DNA of 45,338 nucleotides from Planctomycetota bacterium. GTDB taxonomy: Bacteria > Planctomycetota > Phycisphaerae > UBA1845. The notes beneath the pieces are model-generated. The model ran no database searches and was not told the DNA's origin. It saw only the letters and a list, made by a program, of their open reading frames with translations. This document shows positions 27,283 through 35,943 of this stretch, one piece after another (within the stretch, counting starts at the first letter, position 1; each line of letters starts with the position of its first letter). The stretch covers positions 1 through 45,338 of the forward strand of contig JADFPW010000002.1 of the NCBI GenBank assembly GCA_022562105.1, written 5' to 3'. A program made the translations under genes and the position numbers.

Positions 27283-29292
27283 TCATCCGCCACAATCCGG
27301 ATCAGCCGGCGTTCCCGGCCCGCTGCTTTCCAGGCAATCCGTAAAATCGGGCAGGTCCAGGGCATCGATGCGATGATCACCGGTGCGATCGAAGCAGAGG
27401 CAAGCCTCCGGTACATCACCGGACGCAGACGTGCAGAGTTGCCACCCACCGAAGTCCAGCAGATCAACGTCGCCATCGCCGTCCGCGTCCGCGAAGGGGG
27501 TGGCGCAGTCGCATGCATCGCCGATCCCGTCACCGTTGCCGTCCTCCTGGCGGCGGTTCCACGTTTGGGGGCAGTTGTCATAGGTGTCGGCAATTCCGTC
27601 GTGGTCCGCGTCCGCCTGGAAGGGGAACCGCTGCAAAAAAAACTGCGGCTCGAGGCTCTCCACCAATCCGAACATCAGGAACAGATGGTCGACCAGCGCC
27701 GTGTCGTTGGGGATCCAATCCGGATCGAGGGACGACACTCGAGTCAAGCCGTAGCGAAAACGCGAATCGCTGTCGACCGGTTGGTCCTCCTCGAACTCCA
27801 GCAGGGTATCGACATCGCCCCAGGCGGCCACCGCCTCCGGTGAATAGACGTGTGAATGATCGTAGATTCGATCTGCCCTGTAACCGGAGGGAATCACACC
27901 GGCGGTAAGCCCGTATCGATAGGTGAGCCCAAGATCGGCGGCGCAGTACAGGGCGTCGGCTTGACGTTGGTTATGAAAGAACGATTCGAAGTCGGGGTGG
28001 CCGGCAAAGTCGATGCTGAAGAAGTGTTGTTGATGCACCCAAAACGCCGGAGCAAACGCGGCTGCGTTGTCCGTCAGCGTGGGGATCTCACGATACTCGA
28101 TTGTAGGCAGCGCGGCCGGGTCCAGCCAGAATCCCGCGATCGCTTCCGCCGGGGCGTTGTCCGCCTGGCGCAATGCCAGGCTGACGATCAGGGCGTATTC
28201 GTTCCATGGCACGACCGAGCCGAAGAGCTCGCCGCCGTTCTCGTCTGAGGCCACGTAGACTCGACCGTCCAAGCTGGAGTGGATGGCGGCGTTGAAATCC
28301 GTGGTCGTGTACATCTCGTCGGCGATGGCGGCAATCGTAGCGTTTTCGATGAAGTGGTTCTTGGCGAACAAGGCGCCGCCGACCAGAAGGGCCGATCCAA
28401 TGGTCGTATACTCGTCTGGCCAATTCGCGGCGTGTTCGCCCGTGTAGGGATTATTCCAGTGCCACCAATGGCCCACAGCGTTTCGATCGGGAAACCCGCC
28501 GTCAATCTGCGAGTTGTAGGCCGTGAGAATGAACTCCACCCGGGCTTCCGCGTCAGTCAGCAAAGCAAGGCGGTCGGCAGCGCAAAGACCGATGAGGGCG
28601 AACCCGGCCGCATCAGGCGTGGCCGGATGAAACGGCGGGTCGTCCGAGAGCACCAGACCATCGCGCACCAGACCGCTCGCTTCCATGGCATCGGCTAGAT
28701 AGCTCGTGGTGCGCTCCAGTTGATCCCACCGCAGCGTGTCCAGATCGGCGCTGGGTTCGGTGCGGGTCAGCACCCAACGATTCCATTGAATCCCCGGCAG
28801 TTCGCCCTCCCCCACATCCACGCCGGCGCCTTGAATGCGAATCCAATTGGACTGGTTAGGGTTGAGCCGATCGAGCGGTATGGTGGCCACCAGAACGCGG
28901 GCACTGTCCAGAAACTCGCTGTGCACCTGCACCAGATCTTCCTGCGACGGTCCGGCGAGAACGGCGACGTCGAACTCCTGCGTGAAGTGAGCGGTGACTA
29001 CCATCCGGAACCGGTAGTGCAACGCCGTGGTCGGTACGTCATCCGGAAGAAAGAACTCGATGTCTATCGTGTCGCCCTGCCAACCCATCTCGCCGGGCCA
29101 CGGCGAGGTCACGCCCACCGTTCCGGTGAAGCCATCGTAGTAGGTCAACGACCAGGGCGGATCGGCGAAGTCGGTGATCTCAAAGATGGTGGCCGCGGAT
29201 AGCCGTGGAGCGAGGAAGGCGACACCCGACAGGGCCGCTACTGCAGCGGTGGTGTTCATCCTCGTACGGATACCCATGATTCTCACCTGCAA
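27283..29292 (-). CDS. Secreted divergent GH144/PF10091-like protein with C-terminal TSP3-like and dockerin-like region
   Basis: EYTTIGSALLVGGALFAKNHF, WNEYALIVSLALR, FWVHQQHFFSIDFAGHPDFESFFHNQRQADALYCA align with the 19893..21329 product; tail DADHDGIADTYDNCP...DADGDGDVDLLDFGGWQLC...FDRTGDHRIDALDLPDF. Start may be an internal ATG (29277 or 29259). Confidence 0.68.
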   Translation of the reverse strand: MQVRIMGIRTRMNTTAAVAALSGVAFLAPRLSAATIFEITDFADPPWSLTYYDGFTGTVGVTSPWPGEMGWQGDTIDIEFFLPDDVPTTALHYRFRMVVTAHFTQEFDVAVLAGPSQEDLVQVHSEFLDSARVLVATIPLDRLNPNQSNWIRIQGAGVDVGEGELPGIQWNRWVLTRTEPSADLDTLRWDQLERTTSYLADAMEASGLVRDGLVLSDDPPFHPATPDAAGFALIGLCAADRLALLTDAEARVEFILTAYNSQIDGGFPDRNAVGHWWHWNNPYTGEHAANWPDEYTTIGSALLVGGALFAKNHFIENATIAAIADEMYTTTDFNAAIHSSLDGRVYVASDENGGELFGSVVPWNEYALIVSLALRQADNAPAEAIAGFWLDPAALPTIEYREIPTLTDNAAAFAPAFWVHQQHFFSIDFAGHPDFESFFHNQRQADALYCAADLGLTYRYGLTAGVIPSGYRADRIYDHSHVYSPEAVAAWGDVDTLLEFEEDQPVDSDSRFRYGLTRVSSLDPDWIPNDTALVDHLFLMFGLVESLEPQFFLQRFPFQADADHDGIADTYDNCPQTWNRRQEDGNGDGIGDACDCATPFADADGDGDVDLLDFGGWQLCTSASGDVPEACLCFDRTGDHRIDALDLPDFTDCLESSGPGTPADPDCGG

Positions 29293-30737
29293 CGACTCGT
29301 GGCCACCGGCCCTGGCGCGGGCAGCCCGGGTGCCACTGGTGGCTTGTCCACCAGTGCCGCGGGCAGGCGGCCCATCGCAATGAGGTCAGCATACCATAAT
29401 CCGCTGGCTTTGATGGTCCGCTGTAACGTCGTGCGGTCGCATCGCACCAGACCGAAGCGTTTGGAATAGCCCTCAGTCCACTCCAGATTGTCCAGCAGAG
29501 ACCACACGAAGTAGCCGCGGACATCGACCCCGTCCGCTACTGCTTCAGCCATGGCGGCCACGTGGCCGGCGAGGTATCCGATGCGATCCTGGTCATCGAC
29601 GAACCCGTGCTCGTCGGCGTTATCCGGGCAAGCCGCTCCGTTTTCCGTGATGTAGACGGGTAGGCCTGCGTAACGCTGGTGCAGCCGGCGCAGGAGACGC
29701 GCCAGGCCGTCCGGCATGATGGGCCAACCCATCTCCGTGCACGGCAGGTGCCCGGGGACGATCCGGTCAAACTCGAACGGTTGACTGTCCTGCGAGTATC
29801 GGGCGATGTCGCTGGTGTAGTAGTTGAGGGCCAGGAAATCCATCGAGCGACGCAGCAGGTCGGCGTCCTCCGCCGAGAATTCAGGCAGCATCGGGCCGAG
29901 TCGTTCCCGCATCACCGCCGGATAGTCACCAGACCACGCCGGATCGGCGAACCAACCGCCGAAAGTATCCATGGCCCGTTCGGCTGCGGCCTGGTCGGAA
30001 GCGCTCCGCGATTCCGGAAAACTGAACGTCGTGTTTAGAGCGAAGCTGATGCGACCGCCGTCGCATTGGTGCCCGCGATAGCACGCTACCGCATAGGCGT
30101 GGGCGCGCATCAAGTTGTGGCCCGCCTGGTATCCTTCGGCGGGGTTCTTGATTCCGGGCGGATGGGTGCCGCGGAAATACCCCGCGTCCACGACGACCCA
30201 GGGTTCGTTCAGGGTGAGCCAGAAACGAACGCGATCGCCCAGTTTGTTGAACATGAGGTCGGCATAATCGGCGAACAGGTTGGGCAGATCCGAGTGGAGC
30301 CAACCGTTCATGTGCCGTTGTAGAGCGGCCGGCAGATCCCAATGATAGAGGGTAACAAACGGCTCGATCCCGGCTTCGAGCAGTGCATCTACCAGCCGGT
30401 CGTAAAACGCCAGCCCGGGCGCGCTCACCTGGCCACGTCCCTCGGGCATGACGCGTGGCCAACTGATGCTGAAGCGGTAGGCTTGAAGGTGCAGCCGCCG
30501 CATGATCTCGATGTCTTCGCGGTAGCGGTGGTAGTGATCGCAGGCAATCTCGCCGGTATCACCACCGCGAGTTGCCCCCGGCGTGGCGCAGAACTCGTCC
30601 CAGATGCTCGGCCCGCGGCCATCGATGGTGGTAGCTCCTTCGATTTGGTAGGCCGCGGTGGCCGCCCCCCACAGAAAGCCGGGCGGGAAGCGTCGACTGG
30701 ACGGGGCAGTTTCGGGCGATTTCTCGTCGATCGACAT
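29283..30737 (-). CDS. GH1 beta-glucosidase
   Basis: FLWGAATAAYQIEGATTIDGRGPSIWDEF; FSISWPRVMPEGRGQ; WLTLNEPWVVVDAGY; VYITENGAAC; FVWSLLDNLEWTEGYSKRFGLV. Confidence 0.96.
   Translation of the reverse strand: MSIDEKSPETAPSSRRFPPGFLWGAATAAYQIEGATTIDGRGPSIWDEFCATPGATRGGDTGEIACDHYHRYREDIEIMRRLHLQAYRFSISWPRVMPEGRGQVSAPGLAFYDRLVDALLEAGIEPFVTLYHWDLPAALQRHMNGWLHSDLPNLFADYADLMFNKLGDRVRFWLTLNEPWVVVDAGYFRGTHPPGIKNPAEGYQAGHNLMRAHAYAVACYRGHQCDGGRISFALNTTFSFPESRSASDQAAAERAMDTFGGWFADPAWSGDYPAVMRERLGPMLPEFSAEDADLLRRSMDFLALNYYTSDIARYSQDSQPFEFDRIVPGHLPCTEMGWPIMPDGLARLLRRLHQRYAGLPVYITENGAACPDNADEHGFVDDQDRIGYLAGHVAAMAEAVADGVDVRGYFVWSLLDNLEWTEGYSKRFGLVRCDRTTLQRTIKASGLWYADLIAMGRLPAALVDKPPVAPGLPAPGPVATSRCR
29330..29357. 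repeat. Palindromic repeat copy lying in-frame in the 3' end of the GH1 gene
   Basis: GTGCCACTGGTGGCTTGTCCACCAGTGC; encodes ALVDKPPVAP in the GH1 C-terminus. Confidence 0.93.
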
Positions 30738-30874
30738 GCTCGCGCGGTCCTCCCGCCAGGCTCCGCCCGGCGTAGCTCCTGCCGTAACCTATTGTATGGC
30801 AATGCGTTACGTCACCGGCTGGCAGGCCTTGGATTCTCGCCTAGCCTGCCAACCCATAAAAGCCTAGCCGTCAT

Positions 30875-30888
30875 TGAAAGCGCTTGCA
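30875..30888. promoter_or_regulatory. LacI-family operator-like site between divergent GH1 and PEP-CTERM genes
   Basis: TGAAAGCGCTTGCA, 14/14 identical to 21455-21468. Confidence 0.65.
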
Positions 30889-31019
30889 ACCCTCTTGCGT
30901 GCGTAGTACAATCCCGGAAGCATTATGGCCGAGGGAGAGCGAGGGCAAGCCGGCACTGTACCGGTTGACAAGAGAGGCGCGTGGTCATCGCCATGCGCTT
31001 GGCTAAGGAGGAGACCACG

Positions 31020-31853
31020 ATGTTACGGGAAAGATTTAGGCTCGGGTCGATGGCTTTGCCCACCATCGGCGTTTGTTTGGCCGGATTCGTCGCCAGCGCC
31101 TCGGCCGGCTTCATTGACAGTGCGATCATCACCACAGGCGTTTTCAACGACGATTCCGATTCGGTGGTGACCACCGTGAATCTCTACCCCGCGCTGATCA
31201 GCATCAACGACTCGATGCTTGACGGCGACGGAGTAGGCAGCGAGTTCGCCAACCGCCACAACTTCCGCTTGTCGTCGAACGGTGGGATCAGCTCACATGT
31301 ATTCAGCAACGATACGGGTTTCGAGTTCTATTCCGATGTGACCATCACCGGCACGGCGAATTCGGAAGGCGGCCTGAACTTGTCGCCGTGGTGGTCGCAG
31401 GAGGTGGACGGCGTGTTCATGCTCAACGCGGGATCGGGCGAGGTGGCCGTCTTCGGCGGGCGCCTGCCCTTTTATAGCTTCACCGGCGAGTTTGGCATAA
31501 ACTACACGAAGGGTTCGACCGTTTCGGTGGGCATGATCTACGAGCCGAACAGCCTGTCGGAGTCGGATCCCGCCACGATCCAGTACACGTACGAGGATGA
31601 CATGGGCAGCTTCATGAGCGCGCTCCTGTCGTTTGATGAGGGAAACCCGGGCGAGGATCCCCCATACGGGCTGTGGGGCATGCTCAACGATGCACGACTG
31701 GGCGGGTACTTTCAGGCTCAGATCGACGTCGGTAATCCGGACAACTTTGGTGAGATTCAATTCACGGACATGAGTTTCATCCCAGAGCCCGCTGCCGTGG
31801 CTTTGTTAGGCCTGGGTGGAATGGTGTTGCTGAGACGGTCCAGGCGACAGTAG
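31020..31853 (+). CDS. Secreted PEP-CTERM sorting-signal protein
   Basis: Strong SD (aaggagga) before ATG 31020; signal peptide; C-terminus PEPAAVALLGLGGMVLLRRSRRQ. Confidence 0.85.
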   Translation: MLRERFRLGSMALPTIGVCLAGFVASASAGFIDSAIITTGVFNDDSDSVVTTVNLYPALISINDSMLDGDGVGSEFANRHNFRLSSNGGISSHVFSNDTGFEFYSDVTITGTANSEGGLNLSPWWSQEVDGVFMLNAGSGEVAVFGGRLPFYSFTGEFGINYTKGSTVSVGMIYEPNSLSESDPATIQYTYEDDMGSFMSALLSFDEGNPGEDPPYGLWGMLNDARLGGYFQAQIDVGNPDNFGEIQFTDMSFIPEPAAVALLGLGGMVLLRRSRRQ

Positions 31854-31991
31854 TGTCGGACGGGCCGCGACGGCCCGGAAGAAGAGGAATGGGGAAGTCC
31901 GCGGAGCCGATCCGGCCAGGCGGTGGCTGCAGTTGGCTCCGCGAGAGTTCTCGCAAACGGAGGGGTTGCCCGGAGCAAGGACGGTGCGCTC

Positions 31992-32825
31992 ATGAAACGG
32001 ACTCTACCCTTCGCGAGATCCTCGGGTTTCACGCTCATCGAACTGCTGGTCGTGGTTTCCATCATTGCCCTGCTGATCGCCATTCTTCTTCCGTCGTTGA
32101 AGAAGGCCCGCGATCAAGGCAAGACGACTGTCTGTTTGTCGAATCTTCACCAGCTGGCTCTGACGACCACGTACTACACCGAGAACACCAACGGTCGTTT
32201 GCCCTACATTCTCGGATCACCGGATCCCGGCAACGATGGACAGCCCACCAAGGCGCCGTTTTACCAGTACCATCAATTGTTCAACTTTTGGCCCTTTCTA
32301 AAGAATCTCAAGGCGTTCCAATGCCCCTCCGCTCTGGGCGACAACAGCGTGAAAGCCTACACCAACGACGGCAACAACAGTTACTATACGGTGTTCAAAT
32401 CGGACGAACTGTACCTGGAAGCCTATGAGCAGCGCTGGTGGCCGAACATCGACCCATACGACTATGCGGGCGATACGATCGACCCTCTATACACGGAATA
32501 TTGGTTCAACGATTGGAGCTGGAGCGCCAGCAGCGGCGGTAACCCCATTCCGCAAATCAGCGGAGGCCTCATCAGCAAGATTCCGCTTCCGAACCTGGCG
32601 GTCATCATGTGCGATGCTGTGTGGGAGACTGTCAAACCGCGCCATAGCCGCGGCAACAACTTCGCCTTCCTGGATGCCCATGTCGAGCGGGTTTCCCCGC
32701 GGGCACGCTATCTGGATGATCGCGGAGAGGTGAACTACGACTCGAAGACGGACAAGGATCCGTTTGGTAACCGGCCGTTCTATGCCTGGGGCCTGACTCG
32801 TGACGGTTTCAATGCGGCGCCCTAA
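31992..32825 (+). CDS. Prepilin-type N-terminal methylation domain protein (pseudopilin, H-X9-DG family-like)
   Basis: [51 protein letters not shown]. Confidence 0.92.
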   Translation: MKRTLPFARSSGFTLIELLVVVSIIALLIAILLPSLKKARDQGKTTVCLSNLHQLALTTTYYTENTNGRLPYILGSPDPGNDGQPTKAPFYQYHQLFNFWPFLKNLKAFQCPSALGDNSVKAYTNDGNNSYYTVFKSDELYLEAYEQRWWPNIDPYDYAGDTIDPLYTEYWFNDWSWSASSGGNPIPQISGGLISKIPLPNLAVIMCDAVWETVKPRHSRGNNFAFLDAHVERVSPRARYLDDRGEVNYDSKTDKDPFGNRPFYAWGLTRDGFNAAP

Positions 32826-32874
32826 GCGCCTTGCCGGAAACCGCTTGGCTACGCTAGCAGCGGGGAAAGAACTC

Positions 32875-34662
32875 ATGACACGATCGACTCTAGCGGTGAC
32901 GCTCTTGGCGATGCACTTTTTCTTGCCGGGCGCTTTATGGGCGCGGGTGAGCCTGGTCAAGAACGGTAGCATGGAAGCCGGCGAGGGAGCAGGAGCGATC
33001 GACCCGCAGGTCGCGGATGAGTGGACCGAGTTTGGCATCAACGTCGAACGGTCCGACACTGTGAATATGATTCCGGAAGGATCGGGGCACGCGCTCAAGG
33101 CGTTCGGCGACGGCGACAGCTCCACCAGCGGAGCGTTCCAGGAAGTCGCCGACATCTCCCCGGACCAGAACGTCACCGTTTCTGTTCACCTGTACACGCC
33201 CGACTTCGACAAGCTGGGCGGCAGCGGCCAGGCTGGACTTGTCGTCGAGTTCCTGGACTTCTTCGGCTCCACCCTCGCGTCGGAGGAGCTGTATGTCCTG
33301 GATGACTCATCGCCGGCCAACACGTGGATTCCCGCGGTGATCGGTCCGACGGCAGCTCCATCGAGCACGACGAAGATCCGCGTGACCTGCAAGCTCCAAT
33401 GGGTACCGGGTGATGTCTTCGGGGCGGCGTACTGGGACGACGTGCAGGTCGCCGCCGACGGCAGCGAAAACCTGGTAGTCAACGGCGATTTCGAGACGGC
33501 CGGTACCAGTACCGGGCAAAGCAGCGTGGGCATCGATGACTGGGTCGGGTTCGGTGATCAGGAAAAGTCTGATGACGTGGCGTTGGATGGATCCGCCAGC
33601 CTGAAGCTGGGCAGTAATGAGCCGTTTTCCGGCTTGTTCCAGAGTTTGGGCGTGCTCAACGAGGGCGATCATATCTTCATGCAGGCCTATGTGTGGAATC
33701 CGTCGGAGGATCCGCTGACCGACAGTTCGCTCGCCGGTATCAAGCTGGAATTCGACGCCAACGCAGATGTTCCACCCGCCGAAGAGAACCTCCCCTTCAA
33801 TGAGGATTCGCCGCAGGACGAGTGGACGCTTGTCGAGCTGAATACGGTGGTGCCCGACGACGTTACCGTCGCCCGAATCGTCTGCATCTACACGGGCGAT
33901 GCTTCGACCAGCGGCGAGGTGCACTTCGACTCGATGTTTGCCGAGCGGGACAGCTTTCCCGGGACCAATCAACTGTTGAACAGCAGTTTCGAGGCCGGCC
34001 CCGGCGGGCCGAACGGCCTCACCGATTGGACGGAGTTCAATACCACCGGGGTGTCCCAAGCGCAGAAGAGCTGCTTCTCCGTGCCGGCAGACGATGGAGT
34101 GTGCACCATGAAAGCCACTGGGCAGGAAGTGGCGGGGATTTTCCAGGAGATCACTGTGTCGCCGGGCGAGGGTCTCAGCATCAGCGGCTACCTGTACAGC
34201 CCGGCTTCTGGCCCGTTGACCGGCCCGGGGCTTGCTGGCTTGAAGGTCGAATGGGCCGTCGGCGGCGTTCCGGGAGACATCGATATCGGCGGATCCGACA
34301 ACACCATCGACGCGTCCGCCCCCGTCGATACGTGGATTCCGATCTTCATCGACTACACCATGCCGGAGGGTAGCAGCGCGCTGGGACGGTTCACCAACAT
34401 TATCGCAAGGGACACCGCGCCAAGCGGGACGGTCTACTTCGACTCGTGCGAGGCCGTGGTACTGAATCGCTTCGACGGCGCCGATGGCGACAACGACGGC
34501 GACGAAGATCTGCGCGACTTCGGCGCCTTTCAACGCTGCTTCACCGGAAGTGACGCCGACATGTTGCCCTTCAACTGCATCGTGTTCGATTCGGATGACG
34601 ACGGCAACGTGGACCTGACCGATTACGGTTTCTTCGCCGATCACGTCACCGGTCCGAATTAG
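32875..34662 (+). CDS. Secreted protein with three tandem CBM-like beta-sandwich repeats and C-terminal dockerin-like region
   Basis: LVKNGSMEAG / LVVNGDFETAG / LLNSSFEAGPG repeats; tail DGDNDGDEDLRDFGAFQRCF...FDSDDDGNVDLTDYGFFADHV. Confidence 0.78.
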   Translation: MTRSTLAVTLLAMHFFLPGALWARVSLVKNGSMEAGEGAGAIDPQVADEWTEFGINVERSDTVNMIPEGSGHALKAFGDGDSSTSGAFQEVADISPDQNVTVSVHLYTPDFDKLGGSGQAGLVVEFLDFFGSTLASEELYVLDDSSPANTWIPAVIGPTAAPSSTTKIRVTCKLQWVPGDVFGAAYWDDVQVAADGSENLVVNGDFETAGTSTGQSSVGIDDWVGFGDQEKSDDVALDGSASLKLGSNEPFSGLFQSLGVLNEGDHIFMQAYVWNPSEDPLTDSSLAGIKLEFDANADVPPAEENLPFNEDSPQDEWTLVELNTVVPDDVTVARIVCIYTGDASTSGEVHFDSMFAERDSFPGTNQLLNSSFEAGPGGPNGLTDWTEFNTTGVSQAQKSCFSVPADDGVCTMKATGQEVAGIFQEITVSPGEGLSISGYLYSPASGPLTGPGLAGLKVEWAVGGVPGDIDIGGSDNTIDASAPVDTWIPIFIDYTMPEGSSALGRFTNIIARDTAPSGTVYFDSCEAVVLNRFDGADGDNDGDEDLRDFGAFQRCFTGSDADMLPFNCIVFDSDDDGNVDLTDYGFFADHVTGPN

Positions 34663-35177
34663 ACGCAACCCGCAGAGGAAAAGAGGAAAAGGCAGAGGCC
34701 AAGGTGCCGGGCTTGCGGAGGTGGATTGATCGATAACTACCGCCACGTTTTTTGTGGAGCTTCAAAACAAGGGGTGAACGAACAATCGGGCCGCCAAAAC
34801 CGGGCGCGACTTTTGGAGTTTCTTCCCTCATGGAGCGCTTATCGGGGTTGATCTGCAGGACTGGGTGCAACATGAATCGCTGCCGCGGATCGTGCGTCAG
34901 GGCCGCAAGGAGACAAGCTGGGCGGCGGGCAGGGGGTGGCGCGACCTGATCCCAACTCGACCCATCTCGCTCAATGTTGAGGAGGCGGAAGGGAGGAAAT
35001 GGCCTAAGCCCTTGTACGGCGGTGGTCTACAACTTGGAGCAGCACTGCCTGGGGGGTCAAGGGGTCGCTGGCCCGTCGCTGCCTCAATGTCCTTCCTTCG
35101 GTTACTGGGCGCTTGGCATCACCCCAATCGCGCTCGCTGCAACCATTTCGCCACCACATCGAAGCGGCGATTCAGTA

Positions 35178-35559
35178 GAGCCTATCCCAAAACCTTTCGC
35201 TGAGTTATGCGTATGATAATACATGATGTTGAAACTCACGGACGAACAATTGGATTGGCTTGTGGAACGGATTCCCCAACCTCGTCGGAGCCCGAAGGGT
35301 GGTCGCCCGCCGGCGGATCCGAGGAAAGTAATGGGGGGGGTATCTTCTGGATCCTGGACAATGGGGCCAAGTGGGAGGAGTTGCCCAAGCGTTTCGGATC
35401 CAAGAGCACGGTTCATCGATGGTTCCAGCGATCGGTGAACGACGGCCTACTGGAGGCGATCATGCGGGACGCTGGGCGCTGCGTCGAGGAGCGTGACGGC
35501 TATCGCCTGTACGAGTGCTTCATCCACGGCACGTTGGCCAAGGCTCGCGGCGGCGGTGG
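35178..35559 (+). mobile_element. 5' remnant of an IS5-family-like insertion sequence (frameshifted, 3' truncated)
   Basis: Probable left end GAGCCTATCCCAAAACC; LTDEQLDWLVERIPQPRRSPKGGRPPADPRKVMGG then -1 frame GGIFWILDNGAKWEELPKRFGSKSTVHRWFQRS...[18 protein letters not shown]. Confidence 0.72.
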
Positions 35560-35749
35560 TCTTGGCCAACCCGGGCACGCCCTCGATCAGGGCGTGCCCA
35601 TTGCTCAACAACCTGATGAGCATCTTGTGAAGCAGGTCGTCCTGCCCGAGGATCACCCGATGCATCTGCTCGAGGAGCTTGCGGAACGGCTCACTCTTGA
35701 GCTTCACCTCTTCGGCGATCTGCTTGACATCCAACTGGGTGGCCCCCAT
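35556..35749 (-). pseudogene. Truncated MoxR-family AAA+ ATPase (N-terminal fragment only)
   Basis: [65 protein letters not shown], ends at Walker A where the IS remnant begins. Confidence 0.75.
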
Positions 35750-35943
35750 TCAGTTGCGCCTGAAACCATCGAAACGGCAGCTTAATAGCATCCCCCCGGG
35801 ATAGACGCAACACGTTCGTCGTTCCTGTCGACGGCGACAAAAGCGGACCGTGGGCAGCGACCACCCACGACCGCTGATGGAGGATGCTTGTCGCCACGCC
35901 GGATCACGTCACCGGCCGTCGGTTGATGAACCACACGGTTGGA

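Noticed and set aside
33307-34746. 479-aa minus-strand ORF antisense to the CBM-like protein
   Set aside because: Shadow ORF from high GC; plus strand has signal peptide, repeats and dockerin-like tail
34865-35203. 112-aa ORF before the IS remnant
   Set aside because: No motif, no clear ribosome binding site, overlapping alternative frames equally open
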